A stretch of DNA of 64,000 nucleotides from Paraburkholderia monticola (lineage in GTDB: Bacteria > Pseudomonadota > Gammaproteobacteria > Burkholderiales > Burkholderiaceae): NCBI RefSeq assembly GCF_001580545.1, contig NZ_LRBG01000004.1:496001-560000 (forward strand), written 5' to 3'. Shown here in pieces: positions 37,084 through 46,038 of the stretch. The first letter of the stretch is position 1; every line of letters begins with the position of its first letter. The position numbers and the translations under genes were made by a program. The notes beneath the pieces were generated by a model. The model was not told where the DNA came from, did not search any database, and was given only the letters and a program-made list of their open reading frames with translations.

Positions 37084-37974
37084 ATGGCCTTCGAAAATTT
37101 TTCGCCTTTTCGCGTCGCCGTGGGCGATGTCGATATTTTCGGAGTGAAGGGCGGCGCCGGGCCGCCTCTGCTGCTGCTGCACGGCCATCCGCAATCCCAT
37201 CGGATCTGGGAGCGCTGCGCCGCGCCGCTCGCGCAGCACTTCACGGTGATCGCGACCGATCTGCGCGGCTACGGCGCATCAGGCAAACCGCCGAGCGATG
37301 CCGCGCACACGCCGTATTCGAAACGCGCAATGGCCGCCGACCAGGTCGCGGTCATGCGGCACTTCGGCTTCGAGCGCTTCCTCGTCTGCGCGCACGATCG
37401 CGGCGCGCGCGTCGCGCACCGGATGGCGCTCGATCACGCCGACGCGGTCGAACGTCTGATGCTGCTCGATATCGCACCGACGCTCGCGATGTACGAAGCC
37501 ACCGACCGCGCGTTCGCGACGCATTACTTCCACTGGTTCTTCCTGATCCAGCCGGAGCCGCTGCCCGAAACGCTGATCGGCGCGAATCCGGCCGCCTATG
37601 TCGATGCGGTGATGGGCGGGCGTCACGCGGGCCTCGCACCGTTCGACCCCGCCGCACTCGATGCCTATCGCGCCGCACTCACGCAACCGGGGGCGGTGCA
37701 CGCCATGTGCGAGGACTATCGCGCGTCGGCGAGCATCGATCTCGAGCACGATCGTGCCGATATCGAGCGCGGCAACAAGATCGGCTGTCCGCTGCGCGTG
37801 CTGTGGGGCGACAAGGGCGTGATCGAGAAATGCTTCGATGCGCTCGCCGAATGGCGCCACGTCGCGCGCGACGTGAGCGGCCGCGCGCTGTCGTGCGGGC
37901 ACTATCTGCCCGAGGAAGCGCCGGACGAGCTGGTCGCCGAGATGCTGTCGTTCTTCGAAGCGGTCGAACCCTAG
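37084..37974 (+). CDS. Alpha/beta hydrolase, fluoroacetate dehalogenase-like
   Basis: This 296-residue protein matches the fluoroacetate dehalogenase family, which cleaves carbon-fluorine bonds in fluoroacetate. The nucleophile motif reads CAHDRGARVAHR with Asp105; Arg106 and Arg109 would bind the carboxylate, Asp129 is the acid, and His150-Trp151 (YFHWFF) the halide site. The general-base histidine lies in CGHYLPEE near the end. These match the known catalytic set (Asp104, Arg105, Arg108, Asp128, His149, Trp150) with a one-residue shift. HGHPQSH supplies the oxyanion region. The start MAFENFSPF gives the family length. True substrate could be another haloacid. Confidence 0.88.
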   Translation: MAFENFSPFRVAVGDVDIFGVKGGAGPPLLLLHGHPQSHRIWERCAAPLAQHFTVIATDLRGYGASGKPPSDAAHTPYSKRAMAADQVAVMRHFGFERFLVCAHDRGARVAHRMALDHADAVERLMLLDIAPTLAMYEATDRAFATHYFHWFFLIQPEPLPETLIGANPAAYVDAVMGGRHAGLAPFDPAALDAYRAALTQPGAVHAMCEDYRASASIDLEHDRADIERGNKIGCPLRVLWGDKGVIEKCFDALAEWRHVARDVSGRALSCGHYLPEEAPDELVAEMLSFFEAVEP

Positions 37975-38441
37975 CCGAGCGGCGGCAGCCGCCGCGCGAC
38001 CGGCGTCGATTTGATGATCGCGGTGCTGGTCTCCGCGCGCTCGGTCACTTTCGACAGGATCTCGTCGAGTTGCTCGATCGAATGCAGGTACAGCCGGCAG
38101 ATGAAGCAATCGTCGCCGGTCACCTTGTCGCATTCGACGAACTCCGGGATGCGCCGGATCACGTCTTCCACCAGATGCAACTGGCCGGGTAGCGGCTTCA
38201 CGCGCACGATCGCCTGCAACGTGAAGCCGAGCGCGCGGGGTTCGATCTGCACCGTGAAGCGCTCGATCACGCCTTGCGCTTCGAGCCGTCGCACGCGTTC
38301 GGCCGTGCTCGGCGCCGATAAACCGACCACGCGCGCGAGTTCGCTGACCGGCTGGCGCGCGTCCTGCGCGAGCGCGGCGAGCAGCGCGCGGTCGGTGTCG
38401 TCGAGTGCGACCGGTGCTATCGAAGCAAGGCGTTTGCTCAT
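37971..38441 (-). CDS. Lrp/AsnC-family transcriptional regulator
   Basis: The 156-residue protein has an N-terminal helix-turn-helix (ALLAALAQDARQPVSELARVVGLSAPSTAERVRRLEAQGVI in outline, residues 18-60) and a C-terminal RAM ligand domain (GQLHLVEDVIRRIPEFVECDKVTGDDCFICRLY in outline). It is divergent from the DMT transporter with only about 85-110 bp between them, so it probably controls that exporter in response to an amino acid. It overlaps the 3' end of the dehalogenase-like gene by four bases, tail to tail. Confidence 0.93.
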   Translation of the reverse strand: MSKRLASIAPVALDDTDRALLAALAQDARQPVSELARVVGLSAPSTAERVRRLEAQGVIERFTVQIEPRALGFTLQAIVRVKPLPGQLHLVEDVIRRIPEFVECDKVTGDDCFICRLYLHSIEQLDEILSKVTERAETSTAIIKSTPVARRLPPLG

Positions 38442-38554
38442 GATGGCCTTCGTTTATGAGGTGAAAATCCGGCAACGCTTAAGTTTAGTCATGTATTCGT
38501 GCGGGCGGATTAATTACACTGCCAGTCATGCAGGCATCAATCCGGGATCGAATC

Positions 38555-39496
38555 ATGGCTTCAACGAACAAGGCTTCAGCGACAACCGCAACGGGCGCGT
38601 CGAGCGACATTCGGCGCGGCGCGGCGGAGATGAGCATCGCGATGCTGATGTCGGGCACGATCGGCTGGCTCGTCGTGTCGTCGCAGCAAAGCCCGTTTAA
38701 CGTGGTGTTCTTTCGCTGCATCTTCGGCGGCGCGACGCTTGCACTCGTCTGCGCCGTGCTCGGCCTGTTTCGCCGCGAGCTGTTCTCGTGGAAGATGCTC
38801 GGCCTCGCGCTGCTCGGCGGCGCGGCGATCGTCGCGAACTGGGTGCTGCTGTTCGCCGCGTATTCGCGCGCATCGATTTCGATGGCGACGGCCGTCTACA
38901 ACACCCAGCCGTTCATGCTGGTTGCGCTCGGCGCGCTGGTGTTTCGCGAGCGCATCAGCGCGTCGACGCTCGCGTGGCTCGTGGTCGCGTTCGTCGGCCT
39001 CGTATTCGTCGTGAAGGTCGAACCTGCGGTGCTCGCGGTGCCTGGGCAGTACCTGGTCGGCGTCGCTTACGCGGTCGGCGCGGCGGCCATGTACGCGGTG
39101 TCGTCGATCATCACGAAGCGGCTGAAGGGCACGCCACCGCATCTGCTCGCGCTGATCCAGGTGTCGCTCGGCGTGCTGCTGCTCGCGCCGTTCGTGCGCT
39201 TCGACGCGCTGCCGGCAAGCGCCACGCAATGGCTCGACCTGATCGTGCTCGGCGTCGTCCATACCGGCCTCATGTACGTGCTGCTGTATGGCGCGATCCA
39301 GAAGCTGCCGACGACGATGACAGGCGCGCTGTCCTTCATCTATCCGGTGGTCGCAATCATCGTCGATCGGGTTGCGTTCGGTCAGACGCTTGCGTGGATT
39401 CAGGTGATCGGTGCCGCGCTGATTTTGCTGGCGGCGGCGGGCGTCAATCTCGGATGGCGGATCGTGCCGCAGAAGAAGCGCTTATCGTCCACGTGA
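38555..39496 (+). CDS. DMT-superfamily (EamA) transporter
   Basis: This inner-membrane protein of about 313 residues has ten hydrophobic segments in two EamA repeats; text such as FNVVFFRCIFGG, ASISMATAVYNTQPFMLVALGALVF and TTMTGALSFIYPVVAIIVDRV is typical. Members export amino acids or other metabolites. The ATG at 38555 has GGGA eight bases upstream and is preferred to ATG 38528, which has none. It is divergent from the Lrp regulator, so amino-acid export under Lrp control is the likely role. Confidence 0.88.
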   Translation: MASTNKASATTATGASSDIRRGAAEMSIAMLMSGTIGWLVVSSQQSPFNVVFFRCIFGGATLALVCAVLGLFRRELFSWKMLGLALLGGAAIVANWVLLFAAYSRASISMATAVYNTQPFMLVALGALVFRERISASTLAWLVVAFVGLVFVVKVEPAVLAVPGQYLVGVAYAVGAAAMYAVSSIITKRLKGTPPHLLALIQVSLGVLLLAPFVRFDALPASATQWLDLIVLGVVHTGLMYVLLYGAIQKLPTTMTGALSFIYPVVAIIVDRVAFGQTLAWIQVIGAALILLAAAGVNLGWRIVPQKKRLSST

Positions 39497-39701
39497 TGCC
39501 AACGGAACGTTTAATCGGGCATTGCTACGGATTGCAGAATAAAGCGCGCGCATTCATACCGATAACACGGCTTCATGACACAACATGTATGCATTTGTAA
39601 AACGTGCTGTCAATTTTCTGTAGGGAAATCACCGATGCGTTGCGAAAACCCGCACGCGTATCATTGATAGCGACGCTGATCACGTCCACACAGATGTTCC
39701 G

Positions 39702-39731
39702 CCGCTCGCTTCGTCGAGCGGTTTTCTTTTT
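39702..39731 (+). terminator. Terminator after the DMT transporter
   Basis: CCGCTCG (39702-39708) pairs with CGAGCGG (39715-39721) around CTTCGT, followed by TTTTCTTTTT: a classic rho-independent terminator about 200 bp after the transporter stop. The 200 bp in between hold no recognisable gene. Confidence 0.85.
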
Positions 39732-39765
39732 GTGGCGACGGTTTTGCGTTCCGGTTCACTTTTAT

Positions 39766-40683
39766 TCAACGCCGCGCGAGAATCCGCGTGCCGTCCACCT
39801 CGAGCGGTCCATCCTTCGCCGCTAGTTCCCCGATCATTCCTTTCAACAACGCAGGCCATTCGCCGCGCGGCTTGAGCATCGACGCGGCGGCACGCATCAC
39901 GGCCGCGTCGTCGAGCATGCACAGCAGCGTGTCGAGTGTCATCTCGCGGACTTCGAGCAGCTTGAACACGATCAGCACTTTCAGCGCGTTCCTCGCGTTG
40001 CGCGTGGGATCGGCGCGCAACCAGGCGACACGCGACATCGCGCGTTCGAGCGCCGCTTCGACCTGCGTGAACGGCGCGCCGTGGCCCGGAATGACGACCC
40101 GCACGTCGAGTGTCGCGATCAGGTCGAGCACGGCCTGCTGCTCGGCGAAGCCGCTCTCGCCTTCGAGTTCGGGAAAGATCACGCCGAAGCCGTTTTCCCA
40201 TAGCGCGTCCGCGCTGATCAGCAAACGTTCGTCGGCGCAATAGAGCATCAGCGAATGCGGATCGTGGCCGGGCGCGCCGAGCACCTGCCAGTCGAGCGCG
40301 CCGAGCCGCAGGCGCGCGCCGGGCGCGAGCGTGCCGGTGAAGCCGAAGCGCTCGCAGGTCTGGCCGGTCGCGCGAAAGGTGAGCCGCGCTTCATCCCAGT
40401 CGCGGACGGCATCGGCTTCGGAAGAGGGAATCAGCGTGCGACACGGCCACGTGGCTTGCAACAGCGCATTGCCGCCGCAGTGATCCGAATGCAGATGGGT
40501 GTTGACGATCAGATCGAGCGGCCGCGTGCCCAACGCGTTGCGTACCAGCGCGACCGTTTGCGATGCGTGCGTCGCATAGCCGGTGTCGACGAGCGCGGCC
40601 CCTGTTTCGTCGACGAGCAGCACGTTGTTCGACGACAGCCAGCCGCGTTCGAACACCTGGATCGATGCGGGCAGCGCAATCAT
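39766..40683 (-). CDS. MBL-fold metallo-hydrolase
   Basis: This 305-residue protein has the metallo-beta-lactamase zinc motif NTHLHSDHCGG (near residues 60-70), a later LGAPGHDPHS and the histidine-bearing VVIPGHGAPF near 200, so a binuclear metal site is expected. Substrates of this subgroup are usually thioesters or lactones, and none is specified here. The ATG (40683) overlaps the stop of the MaoC gene by ATGA, so it is the last gene of a tightly coupled operon. A C-terminal helical domain of about 80 residues follows the hydrolase core. Confidence 0.88.
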   Translation of the reverse strand: MIALPASIQVFERGWLSSNNVLLVDETGAALVDTGYATHASQTVALVRNALGTRPLDLIVNTHLHSDHCGGNALLQATWPCRTLIPSSEADAVRDWDEARLTFRATGQTCERFGFTGTLAPGARLRLGALDWQVLGAPGHDPHSLMLYCADERLLISADALWENGFGVIFPELEGESGFAEQQAVLDLIATLDVRVVIPGHGAPFTQVEAALERAMSRVAWLRADPTRNARNALKVLIVFKLLEVREMTLDTLLCMLDDAAVMRAAASMLKPRGEWPALLKGMIGELAAKDGPLEVDGTRILARR

Positions 40684-41153
40684 GGCGTGGCGGCTCCCGC
40701 TTGTGCATGCGCGAGCGCGTCGGGCTTTGGCATCACCAGAATGGTCGACGTGCCCGTCAACATCAGCTCGCCGCGCTGATTGACCACCGAACCTTCGAGA
40801 TACGTCAGATCGCCGTTCAGGCTCGGCTTCCAGTGAGCGTCGCGCACGCGCCAAGTGATCGTCAGTGTGTCGTGCGCCTGCACCGCCTGCTTGAGCTTGA
40901 TGTCGAATTCGAGGCCGAGCGGCTGCGCGTAAGTCGAGAAATGCGTGGCCAGCAGCGCCATGAAATACGCGGCGGGTTGCGTGCCCGATGCGATCAACCC
41001 GCCAAAGCGGCTTTGCGCGGCATACGCTTCGTCGTGATGCAGCGGGTTCAAATCGTTGACGAGCGTCGCGAACGATTTGATCGAATCCGCCGACAACTCG
41101 AGCGTCGACTGAAACGTCTCACCGGGCGTCACGATGCGCGGCGCCGCGTTCAT
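40680..41153 (-). CDS. MaoC-like hot-dog fold protein (enoyl-CoA hydratase-type)
   Basis: This 157-residue protein has the MaoC hydratase-2 pattern: [27 protein letters not shown] near residues 32-58 in outline, with the Asp and His typical of the catalytic dyad, and [21 protein letters not shown] as the later hot-dog strand. It would act on 2-enoyl-CoA or a related thioester. AAGGAG precedes the ATG, which itself overlaps the DUF1289 stop. Translational coupling on both sides marks it as part of an operon with the MBL hydrolase. Confidence 0.86.
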   Translation of the reverse strand: MNAAPRIVTPGETFQSTLELSADSIKSFATLVNDLNPLHHDEAYAAQSRFGGLIASGTQPAAYFMALLATHFSTYAQPLGLEFDIKLKQAVQAHDTLTITWRVRDAHWKPSLNGDLTYLEGSVVNQRGELMLTGTSTILVMPKPDALAHAQAGAATP

Positions 41154-41395
41154 TGCTTCTCCTTGCTCTTCAATGTAGCGCGGCTTGCCATGAACTGCGC
41201 GTGGCGCACTTCGATCGCGTCCCACACCGCGCGTTTCGCGTCGTCGTCGAACGTCGACCAGCCGGCGATTTCGTCGATCGTGCGCAGGCATCCCTCGCAC
41301 CAGCCCGTCGACGCATCCATCCTGCACACGCTGATGCACGGCGACGGCACGGAACCGTCGTCGTGCCTGGCGTCGTAAGGGGTGCCGCTCGCCAT
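41150..41395 (-). CDS. DUF1289 small cysteine-motif protein
   Basis: This 81-residue protein carries the DUF1289 pattern [10 protein letters not shown]...[16 protein letters not shown] with four cysteines (C-x3-C and C-x2-C) that probably bind a metal or iron-sulfur cluster. The function of the family is not established. It overlaps the MaoC gene by four bases and lies 5 bases after the YbaK gene, so it is part of the operon. Confidence 0.85.
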   Translation of the reverse strand: MASGTPYDARHDDGSVPSPCISVCRMDASTGWCEGCLRTIDEIAGWSTFDDDAKRAVWDAIEVRHAQFMASRATLKSKEKQ

Positions 41396-41400
41396 CGTGT

Positions 41401-41922
41401 TCAGGCGGGCTCGCGCAAGGCGACATCGACGACCGGTGCCCCCGTCAGCGCGATCAGCTCTTGTGCGGTCAGATTGAACACCGCGTGCGGATGACCGGCG
41501 GCGGCCCACAGACTTTCCAGCTCGAGCAGATCGGCGTCGATCAGCGTAACCGGCTCGGTCGCATGACCGACCGGGCACACGCCGCCGATCGCATAGCCGG
41601 TTTTTTCGCGCACGAACTTCGCGTCCGCGCGGCCGATCGCGCCGACTTGCGCGGCCACTTTCTTCTCGTCGACGCGATTCGCGCCGCTCGCGATCACGAG
41701 CACGGGCGCGTCGTCTTCGCGGCGCCGGAACAGAATCGACTTGGCGATCTGCGCAACCGAGCAGCCGAGTCCGGCGGCCGCCTCGGCGGAAGTCTTGCCG
41801 GTTTCCGGCAGCATGACGATTCGCCCCGCGTGACCGCGCTCGCGCAGCAGCAGCGCGACGCGGCGTGCCGAGTCGGGCAGCGCGGCGAGATCGTCGGAGT
41901 CGAAGGACGCGAGGTCGTTCAT
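41401..41922 (-). CDS. YbaK/EbsC-family (prolyl-tRNA editing-like) protein
   Basis: This 173-residue protein has the YbaK/ProX deacylase domain: [22 protein letters not shown] near residues 44-65, [14 protein letters not shown] near 80-95 and [24 protein letters not shown] near 109-133. Family members hydrolyse mischarged aminoacyl-tRNAs such as Cys- or Ala-tRNA(Pro). AGGA stands ten bases before the ATG. It lies 34 bases after HMG-CoA lyase and 5 before DUF1289 on the same strand. Substrate specificity cannot be settled from motifs. Confidence 0.88.
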   Translation of the reverse strand: MNDLASFDSDDLAALPDSARRVALLLRERGHAGRIVMLPETGKTSAEAAAGLGCSVAQIAKSILFRRREDDAPVLVIASGANRVDEKKVAAQVGAIGRADAKFVREKTGYAIGGVCPVGHATEPVTLIDADLLELESLWAAAGHPHAVFNLTAQELIALTGAPVVDVALREPA

Positions 41923-41956
41923 CGTGTGTGATCCTGAATGAAAATGGAGGGGGCGC

Positions 41957-42895
41957 TCATGCGCAGGTATTCGGTTCACTGCGCGCTTCGCTGCGCGCCT
42001 TCGCGAGCAGCGCCTTGCCGGCGCGCGAGACGTTGGGCCGGCCAATCGCGTTGGAAATGAAATCACCGATTTCGACCACTTGCGCGAGGTCGATACCGGT
42101 CTCGATGCCGAGGCCGTTCATCAGATACAGCACATCTTCGGTCGCGACGTTGCCGGTTGCGCCCTTCGCATACGGGCAGCCGCCGAGCCCCGCGACCGAC
42201 GCATGAAAAATCTCCACGCCTTCGAGCAGCGCCGCGTAGATGTTCGCGAGTGCCTGACCATAGGTGTCGTGGAAGTGTCCCGACAGATGCTCGCGCGGAA
42301 ACACCTCGGTCACCGCCTCGAACACTTCGCGGGTGCGTTTCGGGGTGCCGACGCCGATCGTGTCGGCGATATCGATCTCGTCGCAGCCGAGCGCCGCGAA
42401 ACGCTTCACGACATCGACGACCGATGCGACCGGCACCTCGCCCTGATACGGGCAGCCGAGCGCGCACGACACGCTGCCGCGAATCCGCAGGCCATGTTCT
42501 TTCGCCGCCGCGGCGACCGGCGCGAAGCGCTCGATGCTCTCCGCGATGCTGCAGTTGATGTTCTTCTGCGAGAACGCCTCGCTCGCGGCGCCGAAGATCA
42601 CGATCTCGTCGGCACGCGCGGCGAGCGCGCCTTCGAAGCCGCGCAGATTCGGCGTCAGCACCGAGTAGATCGTGCCGGCACGGCGCTCGATGCCGGCCAT
42701 CACGTCGGCGCCGTCGGCCATCTGCGGCACCCACTTCGGCGAGACGAACGACGCCGCCTCGACGTTGCGCAATCCCGCCGCCGACAGACGGTTGATCAGC
42801 TCGATCTTGGTCGCGCTCGGCACGAAATCCTTCTCGTTCTGCAGTCCGTCGCGCGGACCGACCTCGACGATTTTCACTTGCTTTGGTAAGGCCAT
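41957..42895 (-). CDS. mvaB: Hydroxymethylglutaryl-CoA lyase
   Basis: This 312-residue TIM-barrel enzyme splits HMG-CoA into acetyl-CoA and acetoacetate in the last step of leucine breakdown. The N-terminal VEVGPRDGLQNE carries the catalytic Arg-Asp pair, SVAGLGGCPYAKGATGNVATED near 260-282 is the family signature with the active-site cysteine, and HFHDTYGQALAN near 233 supplies metal-binding histidines. The start MALPKQVKIVEV fits the family. It sits between a 2-hydroxyacid dehydrogenase and YbaK; no other leucine-pathway gene adjoins, although a LiuR-like regulator lies 15 kb away. Confidence 0.94.
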   Translation of the reverse strand: MALPKQVKIVEVGPRDGLQNEKDFVPSATKIELINRLSAAGLRNVEAASFVSPKWVPQMADGADVMAGIERRAGTIYSVLTPNLRGFEGALAARADEIVIFGAASEAFSQKNINCSIAESIERFAPVAAAAKEHGLRIRGSVSCALGCPYQGEVPVASVVDVVKRFAALGCDEIDIADTIGVGTPKRTREVFEAVTEVFPREHLSGHFHDTYGQALANIYAALLEGVEIFHASVAGLGGCPYAKGATGNVATEDVLYLMNGLGIETGIDLAQVVEIGDFISNAIGRPNVSRAGKALLAKARSEARSEPNTCA

Positions 42896-42974
42896 GATGT
42901 GTCTCCGATCCCATCCATTCATTTCAGCGCGGGCGCCAGCGCGCGCCAGCGACGTCCGCCTGCGCGAGTCTCAC

Positions 42975-43916
42975 TCAGTAGCCGCGCTCCAGTTGCACCG
43001 CGCCGCTCACTGGCTCACCGCGCATCAGCGCTTCGATCTTGCTCGCGACCTGCGCGACGCTATCCTCGCGCAACGTCAGTGCCGACGTGTGCGGCGTGAT
43101 CGTAATACGCGGCTCGCGCCAGAACGGATGATCGGCGGGCAGCGGTTCCTTGCGGAACACGTCGAGCGTCGCGGCGGTGAGCTGGCCGCTCGCGAGCGCC
43201 GCGAGCAGATCCGCTTCGACCAGATGCGCGCCGCGCGCGACGTTGATCAGATACGCGCCGCGCGCGAGCTTCGCGAACACTCGCGCATTCAGCACGCCTT
43301 CCGTGTCGGGCGTATGCGGCAACAGATTGACGAGCACCTTCACGCCGTCGAGAAACGTGTCGAACTGCGCGTCGCCCGCGAATGTCGCGATGCCGTCGAT
43401 CTGCTTCGCGCTGCGGCTATAGCCGCGCACCGGCAGGCCGAACGAAGCGAGCGATTGCGCGACCTGCGCGCCGAGCACGCCGAGTCCGAGCACGCCGACC
43501 GTGAACGTCGCGCGTGGATGCGGCTCGAGCACTTGCCAGCGGCGCTCGCCTTGCAGCGTTTGATATTCGTCGAAGCGGCGCAGATAGCGCAGCACCGCGT
43601 GCGTCACGTACTCGACCATCTGCACGCCCATGCCCGTATCTTCGAGGCGAATCAGCGGCACCTCGCGCGGCAACGTGCCGGGCTGCTCGCGTTCGAGCGC
43701 GAGAATCGCATCGACGCCCGCACCAAGATTGAAGATCGCGCGCAGCGAATGGCGGCCGGCCAGCATCTCGCGCGGCGGACGCCAGACCACCGCGAAATCG
43801 GCGGGGGCGGTGTCGCCGGGCTGCCATTGGCGTAGCTCGGCCGCGGGCAGTGCGCGCGCGAAGTCGTGAAGCCACGCTGCGGCTTCGGTATGCGGTGCGT
43901 AGAAAAGGATTTTCAT
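42975..43916 (-). CDS. D-2-hydroxyacid dehydrogenase (glyoxylate/hydroxypyruvate reductase A-like)
   Basis: This 313-residue NAD(P)-dependent enzyme has the Rossmann motif VGVLGLGVLGAQVAQ near residues 139-153, the catalytic arginine in LINVARGAHLVEADLL near 225-240, and a family HTSAL near 280 with the active-site histidine. The opening KILFYAPHTEAAAW and the pattern FNLGAGVDAIL resemble GhrA of E. coli, which reduces glyoxylate and hydroxypyruvate. The start MKILFYAP was chosen from the family; upstream frame is not protein-like. It is the first gene of a probable six-gene minus-strand run ending with the MBL hydrolase. Confidence 0.9.
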   Translation of the reverse strand: MKILFYAPHTEAAAWLHDFARALPAAELRQWQPGDTAPADFAVVWRPPREMLAGRHSLRAIFNLGAGVDAILALEREQPGTLPREVPLIRLEDTGMGVQMVEYVTHAVLRYLRRFDEYQTLQGERRWQVLEPHPRATFTVGVLGLGVLGAQVAQSLASFGLPVRGYSRSAKQIDGIATFAGDAQFDTFLDGVKVLVNLLPHTPDTEGVLNARVFAKLARGAYLINVARGAHLVEADLLAALASGQLTAATLDVFRKEPLPADHPFWREPRITITPHTSALTLREDSVAQVASKIEALMRGEPVSGAVQLERGY

Positions 43917-44182
43917 GCGATCCGGAATGCGTCGGCGTCGATGTGAGCACGAGCGGAGCGGACCCGGACGGCGCCGTGACATTCGAACGACGCGTGCGGC
44001 ATCGGGTCTCCTCCCGCTATGAATAGGCCTCATTCTACGTTTTCGACGCCAATCGCGCGCGTTTGCGCACGCTCGCGCATTTTTTCGTTTGACCCATAAC
44101 GAAAGCACAAAAACTTGGTTCATCGACGCACGACACAGCGGGACAATGATTGCCCGGATTCTCTGCGCAGCGAGGCACGCAC
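43917..44182. promoter_or_regulatory. Divergent promoter region (266 bp)
   Basis: This spacer separates the reductase operon from the + strand hydrolase. A locally AT-richer patch (44030-44130) is likely to hold promoters. No operator recognised. Confidence 0.3.
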
Positions 44183-44785
44183 ATGCTTTCATGCACCCGA
44201 TCGAGCTGGCCGCCACGGCTCGTCACCGTTCCCGGCCTGCACGGCAGCGAAGGCGCGCATTGGCAGACATGGTTGGAGCGGCAGTTCGCGCGCTCGCTGC
44301 GCGTCGAGCAGGCCAACTGGGATGCGCCCGATCTCGCGAGCTGGGCGCAGTCGTTGCGCGATCTGCTCGCGCGTGAACGCGGCCCGTTCGTGCTGGCCGC
44401 GCATAGCTTCGGTTGTCTCGCGAGCGCGTATGCGTTGCAACAGGGCGGGCTGACGGGCGACGTGATCGGCGTGCTGTTCGTCGCGCCCGCGAGTCCGCGC
44501 AAGTTCGCGTTCGCGGGACCGTTCGACGCGCGCCGCATCGGCGTGCCGTCGATCCTGATCGGCAGCGAGACCGATCCGTGGATGACGCTTGGCGACGCGC
44601 GCGAACTCGCGCAGCGCTTCGGCAGCGCCTTCGTCAATCTTGGCGACGCGGGGCATATCAACACGGCGGCGGGCTTCGGTCCGTGGCCGCGCGCGAAGTA
44701 CTTCGTCGATACGCTCATCCATTGCGCGGCGCCGCTGCGCTTTCGCGAAGACGCGATCGAAACCGCGCAGCATGCGCTCGTGTGA
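44183..44785 (+). CDS. RBBP9/YdeN-type alpha/beta hydrolase
   Basis: This 200-residue small hydrolase has the serine hydrolase pattern: VTVPGLHGSEGAHWQTWLE near residues 14-32, nucleophile motif AAHSFGCLAS near 72-81, an Asp in GSETDPWM near 133-140 and a His in LGDAGHINTAAGFG near 158-171. The family (PF06821, RBBP9/YdeN) contains small esterases of poorly known substrates. GAGG precedes the ATG at 44183. A strong bidirectional terminator follows and separates it from bioB. Confidence 0.87.
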   Translation: MLSCTRSSWPPRLVTVPGLHGSEGAHWQTWLERQFARSLRVEQANWDAPDLASWAQSLRDLLARERGPFVLAAHSFGCLASAYALQQGGLTGDVIGVLFVAPASPRKFAFAGPFDARRIGVPSILIGSETDPWMTLGDARELAQRFGSAFVNLGDAGHINTAAGFGPWPRAKYFVDTLIHCAAPLRFREDAIETAQHALV

Positions 44786-44830
44786 TCGTCTTGCGGGGGT
44801 AAGCGCGAGGTAGACCTCGCGTCGAAAGAA

Positions 44831-44866
44831 AAAAGGCTGCTTCGCAAAACGAAGCAGCCTTTTTTA
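44831..44866. terminator. Bidirectional terminator between hydrolase and bioB
   Basis: AAAAGGCTGCTTCG (44831-44844) pairs with CGAAGCAGCCTTTT (44850-44863), 14 bp, with a short loop. There are T-runs on both strands: TTTTTTA on the + strand and TTTTTTCTTTC on the minus strand. It can end both convergent transcripts. Confidence 0.9.
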
Positions 44867-44915
44867 TTCACGCACGCTTAACGCATGCGATTTAGCGATG
44901 CAGCGGCTCAACCAC

Positions 44916-45986
44916 TCAATTCGCAGCCCCATGCTCGCCATGCCCACACCCATGCTCGCAGCCACTCTGCTCAACGGGCATCTGCTGCGCGGCTTCAGCG
45001 CGAATGCCCAGACGCGCGAGCAGCTTGCGGTCCGCCTCCGCCTGCGGATTGCTCGTGGTCAGCAACTGGTCGCCGTAGAAAATCGAATTCGCGCCAGCGA
45101 GGAAGCACATCGCCTGCAAGGCCTCGTCCATCTGCTCGCGGCCCGCCGATAGACGCACCATCGCGCGCGGCATCGTGATGCGCGCAATCGCGATCGTGCG
45201 CACGAATTCGAACGGATCGATCGCTTCAGTGCCGGTCAGCGGCGTGCCTTGCACCTGCACGAGATTGTTGATCGGCACCGATTCCGGATACGGCTCCATG
45301 TTCGCCAGTTGCGCGATCAGCCCCGCGCGTTCGCGGCGCGATTCGCCCATTCCGACGATGCCGCCGCAGCACACGTTGATGCCCGCATCGCGCACACGCT
45401 CGAGCGTATCGAGACGGTCCTGATACGTGCGCGTCGAAATGATCTGTCCGTAGAACTCCGGCGACGTATCGAGGTTGTGGTTGTAGTAATCGAGACCCGC
45501 ATCGGCGAGCGCCTTCGCCTGGTGATTTTCGAGCATGCCGAGCGTCACGCAGGTTTCGAGGCCCATCGCCTTCACGCCGCGGATCATGTCCTTGATCGGC
45601 TCGAGATGGCGGTCCTTCGGATTGCGCCATGCGGCGCCCATGCAGAAACGCGTCGCGCCGTTCTGCTTGGCGACTTGCGCGGCGGCGAGCACGTCGTCGA
45701 CGGCCATCAGCTTGTCGGCGGCAAGACCGGTGTCGTGATGCACCGACTGCGGACAGTACGCGCAATCCTCTTCGCAGCCGCCGGTCTTGATCGACAGCAG
45801 CGTCGACAGTTGCACCGCGTTTGCGTCGAAATGCTCGCGATGCGTTTGCTGCGCGCGAAACAGCAGGTCGTTGAACGGCAGGTCATACAGCGCGACGATA
45901 TCGGCGACGCGCCAGCGCGCGAGCGGTTTGGCTTCGGCGGTGGTGCTCGTGTCGGCGGTACCCGCTGCGATGTTCAGTTGAGTCAT
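44916..45986 (-). CDS. bioB: Biotin synthase
   Basis: This 356-residue radical SAM enzyme inserts sulfur into dethiobiotin. The SAM cluster motif [13 protein letters not shown] (C-x3-C-x2-C) is near residues 68-80; [13 protein letters not shown] near 165, [11 protein letters not shown] near 205 and [26 protein letters not shown] near 280-305 in outline are BioB landmarks. The protein ends in a Cys/His-rich tail ([11 protein letters not shown]), which may bind metal; such tails are not needed for catalysis. It is the last gene of bioAFDB, 52 bases after bioD. Confidence 0.97.
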   Translation of the reverse strand: MTQLNIAAGTADTSTTAEAKPLARWRVADIVALYDLPFNDLLFRAQQTHREHFDANAVQLSTLLSIKTGGCEEDCAYCPQSVHHDTGLAADKLMAVDDVLAAAQVAKQNGATRFCMGAAWRNPKDRHLEPIKDMIRGVKAMGLETCVTLGMLENHQAKALADAGLDYYNHNLDTSPEFYGQIISTRTYQDRLDTLERVRDAGINVCCGGIVGMGESRRERAGLIAQLANMEPYPESVPINNLVQVQGTPLTGTEAIDPFEFVRTIAIARITMPRAMVRLSAGREQMDEALQAMCFLAGANSIFYGDQLLTTSNPQAEADRKLLARLGIRAEAAQQMPVEQSGCEHGCGHGEHGAAN

Positions 45987-46038
45987 GTGATCGATCCTCG
46001 TGTTCGGAAGAAATAGGGTTCGGCGCTGCGGGGCAGCG

